64,000 nt of DNA from assembly GCF_035046485.1 (NCBI RefSeq), contig NC_085136.1, positions 162,251,963 through 162,315,962 of the forward strand, read 5' to 3'. Positions 51,180 through 61,911 of this stretch are shown here, piece by piece. A program made the position numbers and the translations under genes. This stretch comes from Aedes albopictus. Taxonomy: Eukaryota > Arthropoda > Insecta > Diptera > Culicidae. How positions within the stretch are numbered: the stretch's first letter is position 1; every line of letters starts with the position of its first letter. The notes beneath the pieces are model-generated. The model ran no database searches. It saw nothing but the letters and a program-made list of their open reading frames with translations, and was not told where the DNA came from.

Positions 51180-52054
51180 CAGGGGATAGACAAAATGATC
51201 GGGACAGGCAAGATTTTTACTTTTCAAAAAATGTTCAACTCGCTGTAACTTTTCGAAACGTGCATCAAATATTTTCAAATTTTCACTGTAAGTTGATCAA
51301 CTAGTTGTGTATCAGTGGACAACATTTGGAAAAGATCGGGTTGCACGGAGTTATAAAGATTCTTTAAAAAAGGTTTAATTATCCGATATGCAATGAAATT
51401 TTGACTATTTAAGACTTATATAATGAATTTTGAAAAACTTTTGTCACAACTTAAAATTCTTTATACGGAAGAAAATTATTACGATTATTTTATTTTCCTA
51501 ATAAAACACCAAATTTCCTAAAACTTCAACATCGTTTCAAAATTCAAGATGCTTATTATAGTTAATTTAAATTCCCTCTAATTGTCTTTAATATAAATAT
51601 GTTTTGAAGGAAAGTAACAACATAGCCTTCAATTAATATAAAAAGTATTGGGATGAATATTAAAGATAGGCCGTTTTACTGAAAAATCAATAAATAAATA
51701 ATATCGCTATTATTTTTTCCATTGTTAATAATTTAAAGTTGTGTCAAACGTTTTTCAGAGCTCATTATATAAGTCTTAAATGGTCAAAATTTCATTGCAT
51801 TCGGTTCATTGAATCCGGAGATATAACAGCTCAAAGTTGACTATCGGATAATTATACTTATTTCCAAAATCTTTTTAATTTCGTGTAGAATAGCCCGATC
51901 TTTTCCAAATTTTGTCCACTAATGCACAACTAGTTGATAAACTTACAGTGAAAATTTGAGAATATTTGATGCACTTTTCGAAAAGTTACAGCTAGTTGAA
52001 CATTTTTGAAAAAGAGAAAATTTTGCCTGTCCCGATCATTTTGTCTATCCCCTG
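51180..52054. mobile_element. TA-flanked element with about 280-bp inverted arms, nested
   Basis: The ends CAGGGGATAGACAAAATGAT then CGGGACAGGCAA are exact inverses. TA flanks at 51178-51179 and 52055-52056. Similarity of the arms continues inward for about 280 bp with scattered mismatches (AACATTTGGAAAAGATCGGG against CCCGATCTTTTCCAAATTTT). The centre is AT-rich. No transposase frame. Confidence 0.85.
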
Positions 52055-52256
52055 TATGTTAAACTGATCATATTTACACTAAATTTTACAAGAAATCCGA
52101 ATATGCAAAAATATTTAAGGTTTATCGTCGTACTTATGAAGTATAGTGTAAAATATGACCGAAAAGGGGTTAAAACGTTGTAACGTCACGGTAGAATGTG
52201 TGTAGGACAGTGTAGGAGAAAGGGAAAGTAGATAAAAAGATACAAAGTAGGAGGAA

Positions 52257-52370
52257 AAGGGATTGAAACCCAGGACCCAGGAGCCAGGCATTGAACCCAG
52301 GACCTTCTTCAAATGAAGCAGAAGCGGTAGCCACTAGGCCACCAAGCCCATTGGTTCAGTGCCAACCAGC
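52257..52370 (-). mobile_element. tRNA-derived SINE, minus strand
   Basis: The minus strand reads TGGTGGCCTAGTGGCTACCG (A box), CTTCTGCTTCATTTGAAG, GGTCCTGGGTTCAATGCCTG (B box) and then a body with GGGTCCTGGGTTTCAATCCC, which looks like a second degenerate B box. A weaker relative (ATGGCTACCGCTTCTGATTC) lies on the plus strand at 54864-54900. This is a third SINE type in the window. Confidence 0.7.
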
Positions 52371-52419
52371 CATCCACCAAAAACGGTTTATAACTCATTG
52401 ATTTCGCAGCTTCCAAAAA

Positions 52420-54000
52420 CTATGACCATTCGTAGCGTATTTTTTCAACACAGTCTCCCTTATCTTTACACCTGCATATCACTACAGCAAACGGAATCGC
52501 AAATCGACTACGTTCTTTATTAATGGATGACACTTCTGACGTTATCAACATCAGGACCTATCGTGGGGCTAACATCTACTCCGACCACTACCTCATGATG
52601 GTCAAAGTGTGCCCAAAACTTTCCGTCAGCAACAATGTACGGCGCCGAGGGCCGCCACGATACAACCTAGAGTGACTGAAGCCTCAGCATACGCGCAGAA
52701 TCTCGGGGTATCGTTGTCAGAAGAGGGTGAGCTCGATGTGGCCCCTCTAGAGGACTGCTGCTGGAGAACAGTAAAAGCAGCCATCAACGACACCGAGAGC
52801 ACCATTGCGTACGTGGAAAGAAGTCAACGAAACGAATGATTTGATGAGGAGTGCAGAGCAATTTCGGAGAAGAAGAACGCAGCACTGGCGATAATGCTGC
52901 AGCAAGGTACCCAGCACAACGTGGAACGTTATCAAGATGGGCCCAGAAACGTTGGCCACCTGTCTGCACCGCTTGGTAGTCAGGAACTGGGAAACCGACA
53001 AACTGTCGGAGAATTGGAAGTAAGATGCAATCTGCGCCATTCACAAGAAAGGCGACCATTTGGAATGTGAGAACTACATAGCTCCATCCTACGGGCTCTA
53101 CCTTCGCCCCCGCATCGAATGCGCCATGTACAAAGCGCTAATAAGACCGGTGGTCCTCTACGGACAACAAGCTCGCTGCACGTTACGGCGAACACAGCAT
53201 CCGTAAGGTAACCAAAACCGAAAGGTTACGGTGGGCATGGCATGTTACAAGAATACCGAACAACAAGGATCGGTATATTCGCCTCACTCCATTCATATTC
53301 ACTCCTCTTTGCTGAAGCGAATCGAGAAAGATGCAGCAAACGGATCGTCGTGATCAAACACGCAACCCCATCACCAGTGGGAAGCGATGAGCCATCTGCT
53401 TGACATGAATATTCGTTGCCATTCGTCGCAGTTTGGATCGCAAGCGAATGAATGAATGGCGAATGGTGAAGAATACTAATGAGCGATCGAAGCGGCTATT
53501 ATCATAAGTAGAAGAGAATTTCTGCATGTAATGCATACATTTTTACTGTATTGTCGCTGAAATGCTAGATTAGCAAAGAAAATAATTCGAAAACATCAAT
53601 AATTCGTATGCACAATATCAATCGCATCACTCACGAGTCGCATTCGCTTGCGATGCGAATGTGGGCGAATGAATAATTTCCAAGTGTGGCTTCCCACCGT
53701 TCGCCGGAGTTTGCTGTCGTCGCTGACAAGCACACACACGAACTCAAGCGACAACCGTTCGCTGCTGACTGTCTTCGAATGGGGAAGAAGATGAAAAGTG
53801 GAAATCAGGAACCCTGCCGAACAACAACCCTGCAAATTCGGTGTTTGCGACCGATTCGGTTGGCAGAGACAGGCGTGGAGCGCAAAGAGCACGATGGGCG
53901 GACCAGGAGGAGCGTGACCTTGCGAGCATTGGACATGACCGAGGATGGAGGGAGAGTGGCAGCCAGAAACCAAATATTGTGGCGTGCTATTGTTGATTAA
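52420..54000 (+). pseudogene. RTE-A element, internally deleted, with insertion
   Basis: The EN end reads RTYRGANIYSDHYLMMVKVC (52.55 kb), then the linker (SAYAQNLGVSLSEEGEL, PLEDCC, IAYVERSQRNE). The RT is mostly deleted: the frame jumps from VERYQDGPRNVGHLS to AIHKKGDHLECENYIAP and then to MYKALIRPVVLYG. The C-terminus continues after a 550-bp insertion (RRGAQRARW-like, DLASIGHD) to a stop and an AAATATATCTATTTTATC tail. Non-functional. Confidence 0.82.
53267..53816. mobile_element. 550-bp insertion with 11-bp direct repeats
   Basis: CCGAACAACAA is present on both sides (53256-53266 and 53817-53827) inside the RTE-A C-terminal region. The insert has no inverted ends, poly(A) or tRNA boxes that I can see. 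It contains GCATTCGCTTGCGATGCGAA, a near palindrome, and many GAATGAATGG words. Type unknown. Confidence 0.55.
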
Positions 54001-54004
54001 ATAT

Positions 54005-55015
54005 ATCTATTTTATCTTAAATGCGATGTTGAGCAAATAAAAATAGATAAAAATATGTATGCAATGATGCAAAAACCGTTGACACATATTCAAACATGCT
54101 CACAAGACAGCTCATGGTTCTCCATGGAATGGCCCTGCAGCACCACTTTATTCCACTTCCGTAGCTAATATCATCGTCATTTCGTCATCGGACACTACTG
54201 TTAAGATGCTGGTCGCGCGTCTATGTGAAGTCGCCGTTGTTGCTGGTTGCTTTGGATTGAAATTAGGTCGGGGCCGATATTGTACCCACCACTTCTTCTA
54301 ACATCTGTGCGCCGCCACTGTGTCTGTGTCAATGGGTGTGTGTGATTGCGCGTGCTCTATTATTTCATTGTTGCCGTTCATTGTGTGTTCCTCCTTGCGC
54401 TGAGCATGAATAATGAATCGTGTTTGATAATGATAATTAAATTAATTAAGCTAAATTGAGCTGTAATAATAATAATTTTCTTCGTCGTCTTTCGCTTATG
54501 CTTTTGCTGCCTCCACAGGGCAGCGTGCCGAGGCGGAAGACTACTTTTGTCACGCGCCCGCCTGCCCACGTCACGCCGGTCCGAGGTGTTCGTAGAGTAC
54601 CAAGCGGCCACGTTCGATTGACCACCTGATTGCACCTGATGCTAAGTGTTTCGTATTATAAGTGAATTGATTGCCATTTTTAAATTCTGTTACAGGTATT
54701 GCCCGTGTAATCGGATACAGTCAGACTTCCGTAGGTCGATGTTCAATAGACTCGCTGGGCGCTGTCCATAAACAACGACATACTTAAAAGGCAGTCTATT
54801 TCTCCAGTGGGTCTGCTGTGACATTGGGGCGATCGAAAGTAGTTGTGAGACGAGTTTGGGGAACTAATGGCTACCGCTTCTGATTCATAGGCAGAAGGTC
54901 GTTTCCCTTCCTTCAAACTTTCATCACAGCACAGTGTCAATCTATCATATAACGCCTACAAATTATGCAACCAAGCGAACTGTGCCGCTTGCTTCACAGT
55001 AATCTTCACACAACC
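54005..55015. other. Mostly unassigned; a G-tract MITE end and a SINE relative
   Basis: From 54.0 to 54.7 kb there is unique-looking sequence with TGTGTGTG runs and an AATAATAATAAT stretch. At 54757-54780 GGGCGCTGTCCATAAACAAC matches one end of the MITE at 46535, without its partner. At 54864 a SINE-like TGGCTACCGCTTCTG stretch appears. No host gene recognised. Confidence 0.4.
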
Positions 55016-55017
55016 TA

Positions 55018-55205
55018 TCATTTTACGCCTTTGCATCCATGGACCAATGGATTAACCCTGTGCCAAACATAAACATTTCCCACCAACACATCGACATCCG
55101 CATGAGCTTGTGAAGGTGCAGAGGACTCAACGGCCTGTTGGCAACAAGCGATGGCAATCATCACTTCCCTCCCCTTCCCATGCAAACTGACGCAGCAGGC
55201 GTAAA
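55018..55205 (-). repeat. Short dispersed repeat, copy 2
   Basis: On the minus strand it shows GCCTGCTGCGTCAGTTTGCA, GGGAGGGAAGTGATGATTGC and CGCTTGTTGCCAACAGG, matching 50490-50600. It abuts the R1-group RT piece on the minus strand at 55.2 kb. Confidence 0.5.
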
Positions 55206-56150
55206 CTAGTACTCGATTCTGGAAGTAACTTCCGAGAATCATGCACAGATACCCGGATATCCCCAGACGCAATAGCGCGTCGCGTCGGCAGTAGCTGCCC
55301 AACTAGCGATATTAAACGCGACCCATCAACGGTACTTAAAAGGCCAAGTTCAGAACTCTGTCCGGACCAGGGGCTTTACCTACGCTACAAGACTTTGCTA
55401 TCCCCGCAAGTTCATCGCCAGCTCTAGTCCCAGCTATCCTACGAAAAGAGGCCAAGGAAAGATCATGTCACTGAAAAAGCCCCTCGATGATCCTCTCCTA
55501 CATCTCAGAAGAGTGCTCTGTAGAAGTCATTACACCATTTCTCTTGGCCATCGTAATCCTGTAGGCATCACCCCCACGGATTCACAATGGCACTCTGACA
55601 AAGACCCTCAAAGCCCTTTTGCTAGTCGTTATCTCAATCTCGCGAAGTTTGGCAGTGGCTTACACCACTTACCGTTCATTTTGCTCTTCCTCAGTTCGTG
55701 CTCGCTGCATCCACCGCCTAGCCCCCAGGCAGGTGCGGCGTAGATCCGCAATCGCTTGAGTTTACCAATAAGGCGGAGGTCTCTCCCATTTCTAGGGTGG
55801 ACCTGCCTGGCATGATCACGTTGCACGTTCGTGAGAGAGCCGCTTATGGCAGAGCGCATCGCCACCATTTTCCGGACCCATCCGCGACCCAATTGCCGTA
55901 ACCGGCGGGTACACGGTATCAGTCACAGTGGTTCAAGTTCAGCTCCGTTACCTGTACTGTGAATTGTCAACTGCGGCTCTTCTGAATGCCGGTAACTTGG
56001 ACCACCCTTTGGGTGCAACAAATCAAACACGTGGGTGGACTCATGCAACCTTGTGCCTTGTAATCTTCACCGCCGCATCGCCTGCATAACTTGGTCCTGT
56101 CAGAGCCTTCGCAGTTCCATGATTTGTCTCCTGGTTCGAGACAACTGAAG
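55206..56150 (-). pseudogene. R1-group LINE fragment, minus strand
   Basis: Reading down from 56.15 kb: CLEPGDKSWNCEGSDRTKLC and CRRCGGEDYKAQGC (two ORF1 knuckles), QVTELNLNHCDT (start of the endonuclease), the linker with NGRDLRLIGKLKRLR in one frame and RRRMQRARTEEEQ-like in another, then GKAPGPD at the RT start (55.36 kb) and ISGYLCMILGSYFQNRVLVY (55.23). It aligns with the plus-strand copy at 18.15-19.80 kb. The endonuclease core is missing and the RT is shortened. Confidence 0.75.
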
Positions 56151-56154
56151 CCCT

Positions 56155-56345
56155 TGAAAGCTTCTGAAATACTTTTGAAATTCACATGAACTCCTCTGGA
56201 ACACCAATGAAAGCCCCTGGAATATCTCTGAGGCCCCGAGAACGCCACTGAAAACACCAAGAACGCCCCTATAAACACTTGAAAATACCTGTAAATGTCC
56301 TGGAATACCCCAGAAACTTATTGAGATGCTCTTGTATGAATCTCA
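56155..56345. repeat. CCTGAAA minisatellite
   Basis: Degenerate tandem units of 14-20 bp on CCCCTGGAATACCTGAAAAC, in the same style as the GGAATTCC arrays but with a different core. It continues an open frame by chance. Confidence 0.6.
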
Positions 56346-56389
56346 ATGAGATTTCTAGAAGAACGTGATGTGGACGGTAAATCTACAGC

Positions 56390-57863
56390 ATGAATTCCGA
56401 CAGAATATGGATCGATACAAACAGAAGCAAACGCTTACTTTCCTCTTTTGAAAAAAATCTTGCCAGGTCTACACTGTCCTTCAAAGCATATCTGAGGAAA
56501 AACGGGCATCGAGCGGCTACCTTCTACCAAAGCTGTGGCACCCCCAATGAACTGGGAACAGGATTTATAGTGTTGGGCAAGATGCAACAACGTGTGATCG
56601 GGTGGCAGCCGATCAACGCAAGGATGTGCATGTTGAGAGTTAAGGGCCGCCTATTTATTGCACCCATAAATAAATAGAAACGTTCCATAGAAAATCAAAA
56701 AGCGCTCCATAAAGAATGAACATATGTACCATGTAAATGTGCAATGTTACCCATAAATAATTGAAAACGTTCCATACTTTATAAAAAATGTACCGGTAAA
56801 ACATAAAATTTTCTCATTAAAGGTGAAATTTTGCACCTATAAATAATACTGAAATGTCCCATAATAAAATACAAATGCTCCATAGAAAAATTCAAATGCT
56901 CCATAAATAATTAAAATTGTACCCATAGAAAATTGAATATTGCTCCATAGAAAAATTAAATTGCACCATAAATAATTGAAACTGCACCATAGAAAACATG
57001 TATTGCACCATGAAAAATTGAAAATCTTTCATATATCTATTCTCATAATATTCTCATAATTTAATTCGACAGGGCTGAATTGCTTTACATTGCACTGCTT
57101 TTGTAGTGCAAATGTTTGAAGTTATGGAGAATTTTCAATTTTTTGGAGCAAATTGTATTTTATGTGGTGCAGTTTGATAATACTTATGAAGCATTTGTCT
57201 ATTTTCCATGGTGCAATTTCAATTTTTTATGGTGGAATTTAATTTTTCTATGAAGCAATATTCAATTTTCTATGGGAACAATTTAATTTTATTATGGAAC
57301 ATTTAAATTTTGCTATGGAGCATTCGTATTTCATTATAGAGCATTTCAGCATTATTTCTTGATGCAAAATTTCACGTTTAATGAGAAAATTTTACGTTAT
57401 ACCGGTACATTTTTTTATAAAATATGGAATGTGTTCAATTATTTATGGGTAACATTTCACATTTTCATGGTACATATGTTTATTCTTTATGGAGAGCTTT
57501 TTGATTTTCTATGGAGCATTTGCAATTTGTTATGGTTGCAATAACCTTTTGCCGTTTCTTCAACTACAGCATCATCAACGTCCACACGAAGGGAGATCTG
57601 ATGACGAGAAAGAAGCGTTCTTCACGCAGTTAGAACAAACATACGATGGTTGCTCGCCGCATGACGTGAAAATCGTTGTTGGCGACATGAACGCACAGGT
57701 AGGAAGGGAGGAAATGTACAGACGGGTAATCGGTCGATACAGCCTGCACGCCATATCGAATGATAACGTCCAGCGATGCGTATACTTTGCAGCCTCCCGT
57801 GGTATGGTAGTCCGAAGCACCTTCTTCTCCCGCAAAGATATCCACAAAGCCACCTGGAGATAA
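56390..57863 (+). pseudogene. RTE-B endonuclease, split by foldback
   Basis: Before the insertion: FYQSCGTPNELGTGFIVLGK, QQRVIGWQPINARMCMLRVK, GRL. After it: NYSIINVHTPHEG (frame at 57.56 kb), DDEKEAFFTQLEQTYDGC, HDVKIVVGDMNAQVGREE (active-site Asp-Met-Asn) and SLHAISNDNVQRC. The last residues (IDHVLINQR, 57.89 kb) keep the conserved Asp-His. Family role: nicking target DNA for target-primed reverse transcription. Confidence 0.8.
56659..57548. mobile_element. Giant foldback of 21-bp units
   Basis: About 890 bp forming two inverted arms of about 430 bp each, beginning ATTGCACCCATAAATAAA and ending TTATGGTTGCAAT. Each arm is a chain of roughly 21-bp units on TGCTCCATAGAAAATTGAAA, with seven consecutive units visible between about 56866 and 57030. 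The centre, near 57085-57100, is short (TTTACATTGCACTGC). No ORF of interest. It lies in the endonuclease frame of RTE-B. No exact target duplication found. Confidence 0.85.
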
Positions 57864-57999
57864 CCCTACCATCAAACAGAAAACCAAATCGACCACGTTC
57901 TAATCAACCAACGGTAAAATCTTCTCGGATATAACCAATATCCGCACATATCGCAGTGCGAATATAGATTCGGATCACTACTTAGTCGCTATATGCTTG

Positions 58000-59400
58000 C
58001 GCTCAAAACTTTCGACAGTTATTACCACGCCTCGAAGTCGAACGCCACGGCTCAACATCGAGCAGCTACGTAACGTAGAAGTGGCTCAAGACTACGCGCA
58101 GCAGTTAGCAGTGGCCCTACCAACGGAAGAGCAGCTTGGCGCAGCTACACTTGAGGATGGCTGGAGGGACATCCGATCCGCCATAGGTAGTACCTCGGCT
58201 GCAGCACTAGGCTTCGCGACTCCGAATCACAGAAACGACTGGTACGACGGCGAATGTGAACAGTTGAAAAACGAGAAGAATGCAGCATGGGCGAGAATGC
58301 CGGTGTTGCAGTACGAGAGCGAATGAGGCACGTTACAGACTGGCGCGGAACAGGCAGAACTCAGTCTTCCGGATGAAAAAGCGCCAGCAGGAAGAACGAG
58401 ATCGCGAAGCGATGTATTACACACAAAAGTTCTACGAGAAGCTGAACCGCTCGCACAGAGGCTTCGTGCCACAAGCCGACATGTGCCGAGATAATCACGG
58501 GAATATTCTCACGAGCGAGCGTGAGGTGATCGAGAGGTGGCTGCAGCATTACTATGAGCACCTCAATGACGACGTTGCAAGCACCGAAGGTGGCACGGTA
58601 ACAGATTTAGGAGCACGTGCGCAGGACGAAAGATTTCCAGCCCCTAACCTCCAAGAGATTGAGGAGGTTTGCCGGTAGAAAAACAACAAAGCCGCTGGAG
58701 CAGATCAACTGCCAAGCGAGTTTCTAAAACACAGTGGAGAAGCACTGGTGAGAGCACTACACTGGGTCATTACTAAGATTTGGGAGGAGGGAGTGTTTCC
58801 GGAGGAGTGGATGGAAGGTATCGTGTGCCCCATCTACATAAAGGGCGACAAGTAGGATTGCGGGAACTATCGCGCGATCACACTACTGAGCGCTGCCTAC
58901 AAGGTACTCTCTCAAATTTTATGTCGCCGCCTATCACCGATTGCAAGACAGTTCGTGGGCAATATCAGGCTAGATTCATGGTTGAACGCGCTACAACAGA
59001 CCAGATGTTCGCCATCCGCCAGGTGTTGCAGAAATGCCGCGAATACAACGTGCCCACACATCACTTGTTCATCGATTTCAAATCGACGTATGATACAATC
59101 GATCGAGACCAGCGGTGGCAGATTATGCACGAATACGGATTCCCGGATAAACTGATACGATTGATCAAGGCGACGATGGATCGAGTGATGTGCGTAGTTC
59201 GAGTATCAGGGACACTCTCGAGTCCCTTCGAATCTCGCAGAGGGTTACGGCAAGGTGATAATCTTTCGTGCTTGCTGTTGAACATTGCGTTAGAAGGTGT
59301 AATAAGGAGAGCGGGGATAAACACGAGTGTGACGATTTTCACGAAGTCCGTTCAGCTGCTTGGTTTCGCTGATGATATGGATATTACATACATACATTTA
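58000..59400 (+). pseudogene. RTE-B linker and reverse transcriptase, broken
   Basis: It reads LNIEQLRNVEVAQDYAQQLA, TLEDGWRDIRSA, then ARYRLARNRQNSVF, EKLNRSHRGFVPQADMC, and NKAAGADQLPSEF after a stop at 58677. RT blocks: EGIVCPIYIKGDK, stop, CGNYRAITLLSAAYK, FMVERATTDQMFAIRQVLQ, HHLFIDFKSTYDTIDR (first Asp), SRRGLRQGDNLSCLLLNIAL and LLGFADDMDIT (FADD, catalytic pair) ending at 59.39 kb, where subfamily A starts. Catalytic residues are intact, but stops and the insertion kill it. Confidence 0.85.
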
Positions 59401-60525
59401 TTTGTTCAACATCATTAAGACAAGACATAATCAACAATAGTACGCCACAATACTCGGTTTGTGGCTGCCGCTCTTCATCCTTGGTCGCGCCCAACGCTGG
59501 CCAAGTCACGCTCCACCTGGTCCGCCCATCGTGCTCTCTGCGCTCCACGCCTTCTTGTGCCAACCGGATCAGTTGGAAACACCAGCTTTGCAGGGTTGGT
59601 GTCCGGCATTCTTGCAACATGCCCTGCCCACCGTATCCTTCCGGCTTTGGCCACCTTCTGGATGCTGGGTTCGCCGTAAAGTGCAGCGAGCTCGTGGTTC
59701 ATCCTTCTCCGCCACACACCGTTCTCCTGCATCCGGCATTCTTGCAACATGCCCTGCCCACCGTATCCTTCCGGCTTTGGCCACCTTCTGGATGCTGGGT
59801 TCGCCGTAAAGTGCAGCGAGCTCGTGGTTCATCCTTCTCCGCCACACACCGTTCTCCTGCATACCGATCGTTCTTGCACGCGTCACTCGAAAACTCCGAG
59901 TGCTTGTAGGTCCTCCTCGAGCATGGACCATGTCACGTGCCCGGATCACCGATCTTATTAGCGTTTTGTACATGGTGCATTTGGTGCGTGGGTGACCGCA
60001 GTTTCTTCTGGAGCCTACTACGACTTCCGCTGATGATGCGCCTCCGAATTTCACGGCTCACGTTGTTGTCAGCCGTCAGTAAGGATCCGATGTAGACGAA
60101 TTCCTCAACCACCTCGAAAGTATCCCCGTCTATCGTAACATTACTACCCAGACGGATCCGGTTGTGTTCCGTTCCGCCTACCAGCATGTACTTTGTTTTT
60201 GAGGCATTCACCACCAGTCCGACCTTTGCTGCTTCGCGTTTCAGCCGGGTGTACAGCTCTGCCACCGATCCAAATGTTCTAGCGATAATGTCCATGTCGT
60301 CCGCAAAGCACACAAATTGACCGGATTTTGTGAAAATCGTTCCCCGGTTGTTGAGCCCAGCTCGTCGCATCACACCTTCCAGAGCGATGTTGAAGAGTAA
60401 GCATGAGAATCCGTCACCTTGTCGCAGTCCCCGGCGAGATTAGAATGAACTGGATAGTTCACCGGAAACCCTTACGCAGTTTTGCACACCGTCCATCGTT
60501 GCTTTAATCAGTCTAGCCAGCTTCC
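59392..60525 (-). pseudogene. RTE-A 3' half inserted in RTE-B, minus strand
   Basis: The minus-strand frame 60373-59933 reads MRRAGLNNRGTIFTKSGQFV, CFADDMDIIARTF (FADD), VVNASKTKYMLVGG and DGDTFEVVEEFVYIGSLL, then the C-terminal RRRMNHELAALYGEP and GRIRWAGHVARM, with a 130-bp tandem duplication at 59603-59862. It ends in the ACATACATTTATTTGTTCAA tail. 5' truncation is near 60525. It is the best-preserved RTE-A palm in the window. Confidence 0.85.
59603..59862. repeat. Perfect 130-bp tandem duplication
   Basis: 59603-59732 and 59733-59862 appear identical base for base, beginning CCGGCATTCTTGCAACATGC and ending CGTTCTCCTGCAT. The unit is part of the RTE-A C-terminal coding region and other copies have it once. 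The lack of differences suggests a recent event or an assembly artefact. Confidence 0.88.
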
Positions 60526-60529
60526 CAGG

Positions 60530-61045
60530 AAAGCCGTTTTCGTGATTTTGAAATTATAGATCGTAAATTTGAGACGATGGCGGAAACGTTGATTAGACCG
60601 GTGGTTCTCTATGGGCACGAAACAAGGACCCTACGTGCAGAGGACCAACGCGCCCTTGGAGTTTTCGAACGGAAGGTGTTGCGTACAATCTACGGCGGAG
60701 TGCAGATGGAAGACGGGATTTGAAGAAGGTGAATGAACCACGAGCTGAATCAGCTGCTGAGAGAACCAACCATCGTCCATACCGCGAAAATCGGTAGGCT
60801 ACGGTGGGCGGGTCACGTCATCAGGATGTCGGATAGCAACCCGACTAAAATGGTTCTCGAGAGTCATCCAACCGGTACAAGAAGACGTGGACCGCAGCGA
60901 GCTAGGTGGGTCGACCAAGTGGAGGACGATCTACGGACCCTACGCAGAGTGCGGAGCTGGAGACAAACAGCCATGGACCGAGTGGAATGGAGATGGCTGC
61001 TATGTACAGCAGAGGCCACCATGGCCTTAGCCTGATCGGTAAGGT
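60530..61045 (+). pseudogene. RTE-B C-terminal region
   Basis: It resumes after the subfamily A insertion: TLIRPVVLYGHETRTLRAED, QRALGVFERKVLRTIYGG, then MNHELNQLLREPTIVHTAKI, GRLRWAGHVIRMSDSNPTKM and VLESHPTGTRRRGPQRARW, to EATMALA and TGA. One frameshift at about 60.72 kb. The GRLRWAGHV motif is the end of the RTE-like protein. Confidence 0.85.
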
Positions 61046-61049
61046 AAGT

Positions 61050-61905
61050 AAGTATACAACAGTATCTGTCGCACCGAGCTATAGAAATTAATGGACGAGA
61101 ACTGCTTTCTTGGGAAGCCGAACAGATTGATGGACGGTGCGCAAAACTACGTTGGCCTGTTCATGAAGTCAGAATGCCGGAGAAATACTCTGCTCAGTTG
61201 ATGATCACTGGTGCTCTGATTGGCACAAGTAAGCATGAAGCGTAGATTGCACGATTCCAGGACCTGATTTGGCAAACGTTGAGTGTGGAGGACGTTGCAG
61301 GCTTGCAGTTTTTTTTAGTGACGAATCAAATTAATTAAATAAACTTTACGTTAATCTATCATTGAAACGCTAGTAAGAATAAAGTATCCTCTTACGTCGA
61401 CAGATATCGCTCATCGTCATGGAGAAGTAATGTATTCATATTTCACGCTAAGAAACTTCCAGCGCAAATATGAAAAGTTATCGATTTTCTGTCATACATG
61501 GAAAGTTCCTCACAATCTCAACACACGTACATACAATCGGCAACATACATCCATCGGTACTTTGACTGGCTAAAGAGGTGAATGTGGTGCCCAATCACAT
61601 TCTCGCCGTATCACATACACGCACGATAGCATTTGTCATTTAAATTGATTAATTAATTTAAAATCTAGCAAGTGTGCCGCAGCTTCACAGAACGTTGACG
61701 ACGACGACGATGAGATGGGATTGATTGAAAGGAAACTGGATGATGATGGAATAAGGAATATATGGGGTATGTGTGCCAATTATGAATGTTTGGATGATAG
61801 AAAGTATTCTGGCAATAGAGAGTCTGTCTACTCAAATGAATTCTCTACGTGATACAAAAAATAAATAAAATGATCAGCTCTTTCTTGGCACGTTAACTCT
61901 ATGAG
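61050..61905. other. No gene recognised
   Basis: A continuous-looking frame at about 61060-61290 (RELLSWEAEQIDGRCAKLRW in one reading, with a stop later) may be a remnant of an LTR-element pol or another protein, but I could not place it. The rest is AT-rich and plain. Confidence 0.3.
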
Positions 61906-61911
61906 AGTTTG

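Larger units (their letters stand above)
50658..52200. mobile_element. Foldback element carrying two nested MITEs
   Basis: The outer ends CACATTCTACCATGACGTTA then CAACG and their inverse bound 1,543 bp. The next stretch (GATAAACCT, ATATTTTTGCATAT, ATTCCTTATAAAATTT) also matches inverted on the right once the inner elements are set aside. A third GTTGTAACGTCACG word lies at 51122. Two TA-flanked elements sit inside: 50731-51016 and 51180-52054. Without them the outer element would be about 380 bp. No transposase seen. Confidence 0.82.
56390..61045 (+). mobile_element. RTE-like LINE (subfamily B), most of length, with two insertions
   Basis: A plus-strand RTE-like element from the endonuclease start (56.39 kb) through EN, linker, RT and C-terminal region to the end near MALA, TGA at about 61035. 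Two younger insertions split it: an 890-bp foldback in the EN (about 56659-57548) and a minus-strand subfamily A LINE (59392-60525), where about 120 codons of the RT are also lost. Frames shift at about 58.33 and 58.67 kb and elsewhere. It is the fullest RTE-B copy here but not functional. Confidence 0.88.
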
